From JACKIC01 sp964543795 (lineage in GTDB: Bacteria; Planctomycetota; UBA1135; UBA2386): a DNA stretch of 64,000 nt. Under the pieces are notes generated by a model. That model saw only the letters and a list, made by a program, of their open reading frames with translations. It was not told the DNA's origin and ran no database searches. Both the position numbers and the translations under genes were made by a program. Positions 34,463 through 42,061 of the stretch are shown in pieces; positions within the stretch are counted from its first letter, which is position 1, and every line of letters begins with the position of its first letter. The stretch covers positions 50,570-114,569 of the forward strand of contig CAZIZN010000017.1 of NCBI GenBank assembly GCA_964543795.1, given 5' to 3'.

Positions 34463-35844
34463 GCGGCGAGCGCGTGCTCGTCGTCGACGACGAACGCGAT
34501 CTCGCGGAGTCGTGCGCGTACTTCCTCGAACGGGCCGGATACAGCGCCAGCTGCGCCGAATCCGCCGCTGCGGCCCTCGAAGCGCTCGCGCGCGAGCGCT
34601 TCGCCCTCGTGGTCAGCGACGTGCGCATGCCCCGCATGGGCGGCATGGAGTTGCTCGCCGAGATCAAGCGACGCGACCCCGACGTCGAGGTGCTGCTGAT
34701 CACCGGATACCCCGACCTGTCGACGGCCGTGCAGGCGATCAAGCAGGGTGCGTTCGACTACCTTGCCAAGCCCTACGCCGAGAAGGACCTCATGGAGCGC
34801 GTCGCCAAGGCGGTGGCGCACCGCGACATCAAGGAACGCAACGCCGGTTTCAAGGAGCGCCTGCGGTCGGGTGCCAGCGGCCGCCAGCTGATGTTCGCGT
34901 CCGTCGCGTTCGGCCAGGTGCTCGAGATGCTCGACCGTGCCGCGCGCACCGACGCCTCGGTCCTGCTGCTCGGCGAGAGCGGCACGGGCAAGGAACTGCT
35001 CGCGCACTACCTGCACGACAAGAGCCCGCGCGCGCAGAAGCCGTTCGTGCCCGTCGACTGCGCCTCGATCCCGGCGGACCTCATCGAGAGCGAGCTGTTC
35101 GGGCACGTGAAGGGAGCCTTCACGGGCGCCGGCCAGGACAAGCTCGGCCTCTTCGCCCTCGCCGACGGCGGCACGCTGTTCCTCGACGAACTCGGGGAGC
35201 TGCCGCTGGCGTTCCAGTCGAAGCTGTTGCGGGCGATCCAGGAGCGCTCGGTGCGGCCCGTCGGCGCCAGCGAGCAGCGACCGATCGACGTGCGCATCGT
35301 CGCCGCCACCAACCGCAACCTGCAGCGCGAGGTCGAGCAGGCCCGGTTCCGCGCCGACCTGTTCTACCGGCTGGACGTCGTGCGCGTCGCCGTGCCGCCG
35401 CTGCGCGAACGGCTCGAGGACGTGCCGGTGCTCGTCGACCACTTCGTGCAACGCTTCGGCGCGCCGCTCGGCATCACCGGTGTCGGCAGCGAGGTCGCCG
35501 CGGCGCTGCGCGGCTACCACTGGCCCGGCAACGTGCGCCAGCTGCGCAACGTGATCGAGCGCGCCTGCGCGCTCGGCCATCCCGGCGAGCTGCAGCTTCG
35601 CGACCTGCCACCCGAGGTGTGCCAGCAGGAAGCGGCAGCGGCGGTGGAAGGCGGTGAGGGCACGTTCCAGGAGATGAAGGCACGCCGGATCGCCGCCCTC
35701 GAGAGCAGCTACCTCGAGGGCCTGCTCAAGAAGCACAAGGGCAACGTGACGCACTGCAGCGAGGAGGCCGGCATGGCGCGCAGCGCGTTCCAGAAGCTCA
35801 TGCAGAAGTACGGGATCCGCAGCAGCGACTATCGGGAAGGCTGA
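34459..35844 (+). CDS. Sigma-54-dependent response regulator (NtrC family)
   Basis: A 461-aa protein with a GTG start. Receiver domain residues 1-120, with acidic pair Asp10-Asp11, phospho-acceptor Asp54 (VVSDVRMPRMGG) and conserved Lys in YLAKPY. An AAA+ domain (~150-380) has Walker A LLGESGTGKELL, the sigma-54 contact loop GAFTGA, Walker B GGTLFLDELGEL and 'RADLFYRLDVV'. A C-terminal Fis-type helix-turn-helix follows ('HCSEEAGMARSAFQKLMQKYG'). It activates sigma-54 promoters when phosphorylated. Its GTG overlaps the Fur gene stop. No cognate kinase is adjacent, but two kinases lie in the window at 45-48 kb. Confidence 0.95.
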   Translation: MSGERVLVVDDERDLAESCAYFLERAGYSASCAESAAAALEALARERFALVVSDVRMPRMGGMELLAEIKRRDPDVEVLLITGYPDLSTAVQAIKQGAFDYLAKPYAEKDLMERVAKAVAHRDIKERNAGFKERLRSGASGRQLMFASVAFGQVLEMLDRAARTDASVLLLGESGTGKELLAHYLHDKSPRAQKPFVPVDCASIPADLIESELFGHVKGAFTGAGQDKLGLFALADGGTLFLDELGELPLAFQSKLLRAIQERSVRPVGASEQRPIDVRIVAATNRNLQREVEQARFRADLFYRLDVVRVAVPPLRERLEDVPVLVDHFVQRFGAPLGITGVGSEVAAALRGYHWPGNVRQLRNVIERACALGHPGELQLRDLPPEVCQQEAAAAVEGGEGTFQEMKARRIAALESSYLEGLLKKHKGNVTHCSEEAGMARSAFQKLMQKYGIRSSDYREG

Positions 35845-36024
35845 GGTCGCGCGGCGGGCGGCCGCGGTCGGACGCACGGGACGCGGCGTCGCGGCGCACT
35901 TGAACGGCGCTCGGGCGCGCAGTCAGATGGCGCCGATGCCGATCTACCGGGCGGGTTCGCGTGGGCCGATGTCGGCACGTGGAGTGCGCATCGCCGCCGC
36001 CGCGGCAGGCGAAGGACGTGATCC

Positions 36025-37464
36025 TTGACGCAGTCGGCAGAGCCGGGCGACACGTTCACGAAGGCGCAGGTCAGGCGCGGGTCGGCGTGGATGCTGACCG
36101 GCCAGATCGGCAGCAACGCGCTGCGGTTCGTGTCCAACCTGATCCTGACCCGCCTCGTGTTCGAGGGGACGTTCGGGCAACAGGCGCTCATCGCCGGATT
36201 CCTGCAGCTCATCGAGCTCATCGCCGACATCGGGGTCTGGGTCGCGATCGTGCAGAGTCCTCGCGGCGCGGATCCGGTGTTCCTCAACACCGCGTGGACC
36301 GTGCAGGTGCTGCGGGGTGCCTGCCTGTGTGTCGTCGCGTGCGTCGCGGCGCCGGTGTTCGCGCACTTCTACGGCAACGAGGAACTGATCCTGCTCATCT
36401 GGGTGGCGTCGAGCGGCATGCTGATCGGCGGCTTCGCCTCCGCCCGGCTGTTGCTCGCGCGTCGTCGCATGGCCGTGCGACAGCTCGTCGTCTTCGACCT
36501 GTCCTCCCAACTGGTCGCCACGTTCGCGACGGTGATCCTGGCCAGCATCTGGCCGTCGACGATGGCGCTCGTGCTCGGTGGGCTGGCCGGCGTCGTCACG
36601 CGGGTGGCCGGCAGTTTCCTGTTCCCGGGCCCGCCCGACCGGTTCGTCTGGAACCGCGAGGCGCTCGGCGCGATCTCGCGAGTCGGGGCGTGGACGTTGG
36701 TGAACACGATCCTGTCCCATCTCGCGATGCAGGACCGGCTCGTGTTCGGCAAGCTCGTGTCCGAGCCCGAACTCGGCGTCTACCAGATCGCGGTCACGAT
36801 CGCGCTGGTGCCCACCGGGGTCGTGGCGTCGATGGCGTGGTCGCTGCTCCTGCCGCTGGCGAGCAGCCACGTGCGCCAGGGGGCAGACGTGTCGGGCAGG
36901 GTGCTCGCGGCCCGGTGGCCCCTGTTGCTGGTCGGCGGCTGGAGCCTGTCGGGACTGTGCGCCGGCGGGCCGCTGATCACGACGTTCCTCTATCCCGAGA
37001 GCTACTCGGGGGCAGGGTTCATGCTGCAGTGCGCCGCGGCGTCGCTGTGGCTCGGCGTCGTGCTCGAACAGACTCGGGCCGCCATCTTCGCGAGCATGGG
37101 CAAGCTGCGCTGGACCTGCGCGGGCTCGCTCGTGAAGTTGTCGGCCGTGGTGATCCTGGTCCCTGTGGGGCATCGCGTCGCGGGATTCGAAGGGGCCATC
37201 GTCGGCTTCGTCGCCGCCGAGCTGCCTCGTCTGGCCGCCACGTGGTGGATCAGTCGCCGCTCGGGAGTCGGCGGCCCGGGGCAGGACATCGGCCTCAGCC
37301 TGCTGTTCGCCGGCGCGTCCGCGCTCGGCTGGCTCGCGATGCGCGGCCTGTCGTCGCAGGGCGCTCACGATCTGCTCGGCATGGCGGGCGTCTTCGTAGT
37401 CGTGTCGGCCTGCTGGTTGCCGGTCGGGTGGCCGCAGGTGAAGCGCTTCCTGCACCGCGGCTGA
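36025..37464 (+). CDS. Polysaccharide flippase (Wzx/MATE-like, oligosaccharide exporter)
   Basis: A 479-aa protein with about 12-14 membrane helices. 'VRRGSAWMLTGQIGSNALRFVSNLILTRLVF' and 'FGQQALIAGFLQLIELIADIGVWVAIVQSPRG' are the opening pattern of the Wzx/PST family (MVF superfamily), which flips lipid-linked oligosaccharide units. The start is a TTG at 36025, preceded by an AAGGAC motif. The alternative ATG at 36091 would remove the conserved first helix. No glycosyltransferase cluster follows immediately. The 180-nt region upstream shows no other gene. Confidence 0.88.
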   Translation: MTQSAEPGDTFTKAQVRRGSAWMLTGQIGSNALRFVSNLILTRLVFEGTFGQQALIAGFLQLIELIADIGVWVAIVQSPRGADPVFLNTAWTVQVLRGACLCVVACVAAPVFAHFYGNEELILLIWVASSGMLIGGFASARLLLARRRMAVRQLVVFDLSSQLVATFATVILASIWPSTMALVLGGLAGVVTRVAGSFLFPGPPDRFVWNREALGAISRVGAWTLVNTILSHLAMQDRLVFGKLVSEPELGVYQIAVTIALVPTGVVASMAWSLLLPLASSHVRQGADVSGRVLAARWPLLLVGGWSLSGLCAGGPLITTFLYPESYSGAGFMLQCAAASLWLGVVLEQTRAAIFASMGKLRWTCAGSLVKLSAVVILVPVGHRVAGFEGAIVGFVAAELPRLAATWWISRRSGVGGPGQDIGLSLLFAGASALGWLAMRGLSSQGAHDLLGMAGVFVVVSACWLPVGWPQVKRFLHRG

Positions 37465-37482
37465 GACCCCGCCGCCGGCGGT

Positions 37483-38238
37483 TCACTTGCGGCCGGTGAT
37501 CCGCTGCAGCAGGTTGCGCAGCCTGCTGCGCCAGCCGCCGTACTCCTGCCACACTTCGCTCTGCAGGTAGGTGACGCCGTGCGGGCTGCCCTTGGGTTGC
37601 AGCACGACGTGGCGAGCGTGCGGGTAGACCTCGGCCGGCGAGATGCCGTCGGCGCTCATGCCGGTCTTCACGACGCCGGGGAGGAACTCGTTCACGAGCA
37701 CGTCGCGCGCGGGGTCGACTTCGCAGGCGATCGCGCGGGTCAGCGCGAAGACCGCCGCCTTGCTGACCGAGTAGCTCGAGGCGCCGGGGATCGGCCCGCG
37801 CCAGGCGAACGAGCCGACGTTGAGGATGCGGCCGTAGCCGGCGGCGAGCATGGGCGGCAGCGCCAGCATGCAGCAGTGGGCCATGCCGAGCACGTTGACC
37901 GCGATGGCCTGCTCCCAGGCGGCGATGGGCGTCTCCAGGAACGCCGTGCGCGGATACACGGCGGCATTGTTCACCAGCACGTCGATCCTGCCATGGCGGT
38001 CGAGGGTCTCGGCGAACAGTCGGCGGACGTCCTCGTGGTCGGTCACGTCGCCGACGACGACGGACATGCGTCCGGGGCCCGGCCGGGCGGCCACGGCGCG
38101 CAACGGCGCCTCTTCGCGGCCGAAGCCGACCACGTGGGCGCCGTCGGCGACGAAACCCTCGCACAGGCCGCGTCCGACCCCCTTGCCCGCGCCCGTGACG
38201 ACCACGACCTTGCCCGAGATTCCGTCCATCGCGTTCAT
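37483..38238 (-). CDS. Short-chain dehydrogenase/reductase (SDR)
   Basis: A 251-aa protein of the classical SDR type. The dinucleotide motif is VTGAGKGVGRGL, NNAAV follows, and the catalytic YxxxK appears as SSYSVSKAA (Tyr, Lys). The C-terminus ends with a basic tail (RSRLRNLLQRITGRK). Substrate is unknown. The ATG at 38238 is preceded by GGTGAG. It lies four bases downstream of the SGNH-hydrolase gene stop, indicating cotranscription. It converges with the flippase gene, and the two stops are separated by a short GC palindrome. Confidence 0.85.
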   Translation of the reverse strand: MNAMDGISGKVVVVTGAGKGVGRGLCEGFVADGAHVVGFGREEAPLRAVAARPGPGRMSVVVGDVTDHEDVRRLFAETLDRHGRIDVLVNNAAVYPRTAFLETPIAAWEQAIAVNVLGMAHCCMLALPPMLAAGYGRILNVGSFAWRGPIPGASSYSVSKAAVFALTRAIACEVDPARDVLVNEFLPGVVKTGMSADGISPAEVYPHARHVVLQPKGSPHGVTYLQSEVWQEYGGWRSRLRNLLQRITGRK

Positions 38239-38242
38239 GCGC

Positions 38243-39655
38243 TCACCGCCTCTGCGCCGGCAGGAGGGAGTTCGACAGCATGTGCGCGGCGAGCGCCGCC
38301 GCGGCGGCCGCCTGGCCGGCATCGCTCCAATGATCGTCCCAGCCGGCGAGGAACAGCGTCGCGCAGTCGGTCGTGGCCATCGTGTCGAAGAGATCGAAGT
38401 AGGGCAGCCCGGACTGCTCGCAGGCCGCGACGACCGCTGCCGACAGGTTGCGCGGCCGATAGTCGGGCCAGCGCGTCGGATCGACCCGGAAGTCGGCGCG
38501 CGGGCAGACGTCGAGCACGTAGGGCACGATCAGCACGAGGCACGGCACGCCCGCGGCCTCGACCGTGCCGCGCAGTTGCGCCAGGACGCCGGCCATGAGC
38601 CGCCGCCGCAGGACGGCGGACTCCGCGGTCGGCGTCAGTGCGCAGTCGGCGTTGAAGTGATCGACCATGACGTTGCGCACGACGGAGTCCTTGGCGTAGT
38701 CGGCGTGTTCCTCGGCGTTGATCGCGAGCCAGCGTTCGAGCAGAGCGGTACCGCCGTCGGCGCCGGCCAGCAGGTTCGCGTCGATCCCCGACTCCGTCGG
38801 ACGGAACACGCGGCGGGCCGCCCGCAGCAGGGCGGATTCCCACGTGCCGATGGCGAACTGGTCCCGCAGTTCGGGGAGCAGCTCCCACGCCGATTCCGTG
38901 AGCGCGCCGGCCGCGTCCAGGCGGTAGAGCTTGTTGCGCTGCAGGTCTCCGAAGTCGTTGCCGGTGAAGATCGCGAAGACGACGAAGTCCGGGCGCAGGG
39001 TCGGCAGGTCGCTCCGCAGTTTCCGCAGCGATTGGTCGGGTCCGAAGGACGCGACGCCGCAGTTCACGACTTCGACGTCCCGCTGCGACCCGTCGCCCAG
39101 GCGTCGTTCGAGCTGTTCGCCGAAGGTCGCGGGCAGGTCGCTGTAGATCGCCTGGATGAAGGAATCGCCGTAGACGGCGACGCGCACCGCCTTGCCGTCG
39201 GTGCGCAGCGGCTCGCCGCGGAAGCCGTCGGCGTTGATCGTGTAGCGGACGATCCGGTTGCCGTTCGCGGCATCGTGCTGGAAGTCGGCGACGCGGTCGG
39301 GGGCCAGCGTGAAGATCCACTGGTCGTGGTTGGTGAAGGGCTGGAACAGGCGCGGACCCAGCAGCGGGCGCAGTGCCAGCTCCGCGGCGACGCACGCGAC
39401 GAGCGTCGTCGCTGCGATCAGCAGGGTGCGGGTGCGCCAACGGGGCGGCAGCAACGTCGATGCCAGGAGGGCTGCGCCGAGCGCCGCCAGCACCTGCTGC
39501 ATGCGGCCGAAACCCGGGGCGGAGCCGAGGAACGAGTCGTCGGACAGGGCGTAGCCGATCAGCAGCGCCGCGAGCGCCAGCAGGCCGAGCCGGCTGCCGC
39601 GACCCGGTCGTCGGTGCGCGGGGGGGTGGGTGGTCGCGTCAACGGCAGGAACCAT
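38243..39655 (-). CDS. Membrane-anchored SGNH/GDSL-family hydrolase-like protein
   Basis: A 470-aa protein. Three hydrophobic segments lie at ~20-120 (LGLLALAALLIGYALS, VLAALGAALLASTLL, TLLIAATTLVACVAAELAL). The rest is extracytoplasmic with SGNH motifs: block I VAVYGDSFIQAI, block III-like FTGNDFGD and block V DDHWSDAG, giving Ser, Asn, Asp and His in the expected order. Such proteins include polysaccharide O-acetyl-esterases and transferases (AlgX/AlgJ-like). The ATG is preceded by AGGAGG, one of the few strong ribosome-binding sites here. It is the first gene of a two-gene unit with the SDR. Confidence 0.85.
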   Translation of the reverse strand: MVPAVDATTHPPAHRRPGRGSRLGLLALAALLIGYALSDDSFLGSAPGFGRMQQVLAALGAALLASTLLPPRWRTRTLLIAATTLVACVAAELALRPLLGPRLFQPFTNHDQWIFTLAPDRVADFQHDAANGNRIVRYTINADGFRGEPLRTDGKAVRVAVYGDSFIQAIYSDLPATFGEQLERRLGDGSQRDVEVVNCGVASFGPDQSLRKLRSDLPTLRPDFVVFAIFTGNDFGDLQRNKLYRLDAAGALTESAWELLPELRDQFAIGTWESALLRAARRVFRPTESGIDANLLAGADGGTALLERWLAINAEEHADYAKDSVVRNVMVDHFNADCALTPTAESAVLRRRLMAGVLAQLRGTVEAAGVPCLVLIVPYVLDVCPRADFRVDPTRWPDYRPRNLSAAVVAACEQSGLPYFDLFDTMATTDCATLFLAGWDDHWSDAGQAAAAAALAAHMLSNSLLPAQRR

Positions 39656-39745
39656 GCGTCCTCCTGGTTCTCGCGCCGGCGCGCCGACGGGCTGTCGGCG
39701 GCAGGCCGGCTCCCACACGATCGCCGCGATCGACGCCTTCCATGA

Positions 39746-40540
39746 TCAAGCCTTGCTCGCCTTGGGCATGCGTTCGCCGAGCAGCACGTTCGGCTTCCGG
39801 ATCGCCGGCAGGTGCTTCCTCGCACCGTGCAGCACGTGGGCGACCGCGAGCGCGACGTCGTCCGTGAGGATCAGGCGGTCGATGTCGGCTGTGTCGATCG
39901 TGCCTTCGTGCACCATGGTGTGCCGCAGGAAGTCGAGCAGCGGGCGCCAGTAGTCCGCACCCATGAGCACGACGGGGAAGTCGTGGATCTTGCCGGTCTG
40001 GATCAGCGTGGCCGCTTCGAACAGCTCGTCCATCGTGCCGAATCCGCCGGGCAGCACGACGAAGGCGTAGCTGTACTTCACGAGCATCACCTTGCGGACG
40101 AAGAAGTAGTCGAACTCGATGAACCGGTCGAGGTAGGGGTTGGGGTGCTGTTCGTGCGGCAGCGTGATGTTGCAGCCGACCGACAGCCCGCCGGCGTCGC
40201 GGGCGCCGCGGTTGGCGGCCTCCATGATGCCGGGGCCACCGCCGGTCAGGATCGTGAAGCCTTCGCGCGACAGCGCTGCGCCGACGTCGCGCGCCAGCCC
40301 GTACCAGCGGTTGTCGGCGCCGAAGCGCGCCGAGCCGAACACGGTCACGCACGGGGGCAGGAAGTGCAGCGCGCGGAAGCCCTTGATGAATTCGCCGGCG
40401 ATGCGCAGGACGCGCAGGAACTCGCGCCAGCGGCTGCGTGGGCCGGCGAGGAACTGGCGTTCCCCGGGATCGGGCGAGAGCTTGCCCCAATCGTCGGGGG
40501 CCCGGCCGTCCGGCGAACGGTCGTTGGGCCCGGCGTTCAC
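39746..40540 (-). CDS. LOG-family protein (nucleoside 5'-monophosphate phosphoribohydrolase-like)
   Basis: A 264-aa protein with a GTG start. The conserved LOG core is 'TVFGSARFGADNRWY', 'GFTILTGGGPGIMEAANRGA' and 'YAFVVLPGGFGTMDELFEA', matching the GGGxGxM and PGGxGTxxE motifs. LOG enzymes release free bases from cytokinin or purine nucleotides. It is the last gene of a purL-purQ-led operon, which hints at a role in purine nucleotide turnover. The stop of the preceding small membrane protein gene overlaps the GTG (GTGA). Confidence 0.92.
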   Translation of the reverse strand: MNAGPNDRSPDGRAPDDWGKLSPDPGERQFLAGPRSRWREFLRVLRIAGEFIKGFRALHFLPPCVTVFGSARFGADNRWYGLARDVGAALSREGFTILTGGGPGIMEAANRGARDAGGLSVGCNITLPHEQHPNPYLDRFIEFDYFFVRKVMLVKYSYAFVVLPGGFGTMDELFEAATLIQTGKIHDFPVVLMGADYWRPLLDFLRHTMVHEGTIDTADIDRLILTDDVALAVAHVLHGARKHLPAIRKPNVLLGERMPKASKA

Positions 40541-40731
40541 TTCTTCGACGAGTCCTTGCCGCCCATCTTCACGAGCAGGAGCCCGAGCAGGACCGGCCCG
40601 CCGCGGATGGCCCAGGCCACGCCGTCGCCCCACTGCGTCACCCAGGTGAGTTGCGGGACGTCGAGTCCGAGGAAGTGCACGACGAGGAGACCGATGCCTG
40701 CGAGCAACAGCAGGACGCCGAGGAGCTTCAT
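40537..40731 (-). CDS. Small membrane protein in the purine operon
   Basis: A 64-aa protein. An N-terminal hydrophobic helix (LLGVLLLLAGIGLLVVHFLG) and a second one (VAWAIRGGPVLLGLLLVKM) are followed by the basic tail GGKDSSKK. The family is unrecognised. Its ATG overlaps the upstream lipoprotein gene stop and its TGA overlaps the LOG gene start, so the coding support from overlap on both sides is strong. Short planctomycete 2-TM proteins of this form are known, but their role is not. Confidence 0.75.
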   Translation of the reverse strand: MKLLGVLLLLAGIGLLVVHFLGLDVPQLTWVTQWGDGVAWAIRGGPVLLGLLLVKMGGKDSSKK

Positions 40732-41261
40732 GGGCCGGGACGATAACGGGCCGCCGGGGAGCTTTCCGCCCCGGAGTGCGGCTGGCGCAGGGTCAGGCCG
40801 ACGATGCGGTCGTCGCGGAACGCTTGCCGCGCGGCGGCGGCGCGCACTTCGGGGTCGTCGCTGCGCAGCCGGAGCACCAGGTCCGGCGGCACGTCGCGCG
40901 CGGGCCAGGAGGCGACCTTGATCGCGCCGACCGTCGTCGCGAACGGCGTCAACGCCGCGAGGTAGCCGGCGGGGCCACCCAGCACGTAGCGCCGCCCGGG
41001 GTTCAGGAGCTGTTCGCCCGCGCCGATCGCGGTCGCCAGCCAGTCGAGCGGTTCGAGCGGGATGGCCAGCAGCGTCGACCACAGCGTGGGTGGGGTGTCG
41101 GCGTGGAAGCCGCCGTACGGAACGTGGCGGTCGATGCGGACAGGCACGACCCTGCCGTCGGTGGTCCGCACCTCGGTGTCGAGGCGGAGCACCGACAGGT
41201 TCAGGCCGCAGCTGCCCAGGCACGCGGCGAGCACTGCGGCCACCGCGACCCGGCGCGCCAT
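40728..41261 (-). CDS. Putative lipoprotein in the purine operon
   Basis: A 177-aa protein. Signal peptide MARRVAVAAVLAACLGSC with lipobox Cys18. The mature part has 'TTDGRVVPVRIDRHVPYGGFHADTPPTLWSTLLAIPLEPLDWLATAIGAGEQLL' and no recognised catalytic motif. It may be an envelope protein of the YceK type. The ATG shares a base with the stop of purQ (TGATG), and its own stop overlaps the next gene's ATG. Transcriptionally it therefore belongs to the purine operon although its role looks envelope-related. Confidence 0.78.
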   Translation of the reverse strand: MARRVAVAAVLAACLGSCGLNLSVLRLDTEVRTTDGRVVPVRIDRHVPYGGFHADTPPTLWSTLLAIPLEPLDWLATAIGAGEQLLNPGRRYVLGGPAGYLAALTPFATTVGAIKVASWPARDVPPDLVLRLRSDDPEVRAAAARQAFRDDRIVGLTLRQPHSGAESSPAARYRPGP

Positions 41262-42061
41262 CAGCCTTCCGCCGCCGCGACCCGGACCATCTCGCGGAAC
41301 ACCACCATGCCGTCGCCGTCCTCGGGCAAGGCGCCGCGCGCCAGCAGCGTGCGACGCCAGTCGGGCATGTGGGTCGGCAGGTAGGAGCGGTCGGGGTGGG
41401 GCATCATGCCGAGCACGCGGCCCGAGCTGTTCGTGAGACCGGCGATCGCCAGCGGCGAGCCGTTGGGGTTCGCCGGGTAGCGTTCCGTCGGTTCGCCGTG
41501 TTCGTCGACGTAGCGGAGCGCCGCGTACCCCTCCTCGACGAGGGTGCGCTGCAGCGCGGCGTCGCGCGCCATGAGCCGCCCTTCGCCGTGGGCGGCGGGC
41601 CAGCGCAGGGTCAGGTCCGCGGGCAGGAACACGCAGCGGGACTTCTGCGTGCGCAGCGTCACCCAGCGGCACTCGTAGTGGTTGCTGAGGTTGTGCGTCA
41701 GCGTCACCTCCTCCTCCAGCGTGTGGCGCGTGCACGGCAGGAGGCCCAGGCGGACGAGCACCTGGAAGCCGTTGCAGATGCCGAGCACGAGTCCGCCGCG
41801 GTCGACGAAGCGCAGCAGGCGGTCGCCGAGCCGGTGGCGCATCTCCTGCGCCAGCACGCGGCCGGAGCTGATGTCGTCGCCGTAGGCGAAGCCGCCGGGC
41901 ACCGCCAGCATGCGGAACTCGTCGAGCCGGTCGGGCGCGGCCAGCAGACGGTGGATGTGCACGAACTCGGGTTGCGCGCCGGCGCGCGCGAACGCGTGCA
42001 GCGTCTCGCGCTCGCAGTTGATGCCGGGGGCACGCAGGATCAGGGCGCGGGGCGAACTCAT
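41261..42061 (-). CDS. purQ: Phosphoribosylformylglycinamidine synthase subunit I (glutaminase)
   Basis: A 266-aa class I glutamine amidotransferase. It opens RALILRAPGINCERE, then VPGGFAYGDDISSGR and GICNGFQ with the nucleophilic Cys96; the His of GMMPHPDRSY completes the triad. It supplies ammonia to PurL. At 266 aa it is longer than the ~225-aa PurQ of small-PurL organisms. The ATG overlaps the stop of purL (ATGA) and its stop shares a base with the following lipoprotein ATG (TGATG). Confidence 0.95.
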   Translation of the reverse strand: MSSPRALILRAPGINCERETLHAFARAGAQPEFVHIHRLLAAPDRLDEFRMLAVPGGFAYGDDISSGRVLAQEMRHRLGDRLLRFVDRGGLVLGICNGFQVLVRLGLLPCTRHTLEEEVTLTHNLSNHYECRWVTLRTQKSRCVFLPADLTLRWPAAHGEGRLMARDAALQRTLVEEGYAALRYVDEHGEPTERYPANPNGSPLAIAGLTNSSGRVLGMMPHPDRSYLPTHMPDWRRTLLARGALPEDGDGMVVFREMVRVAAAEG

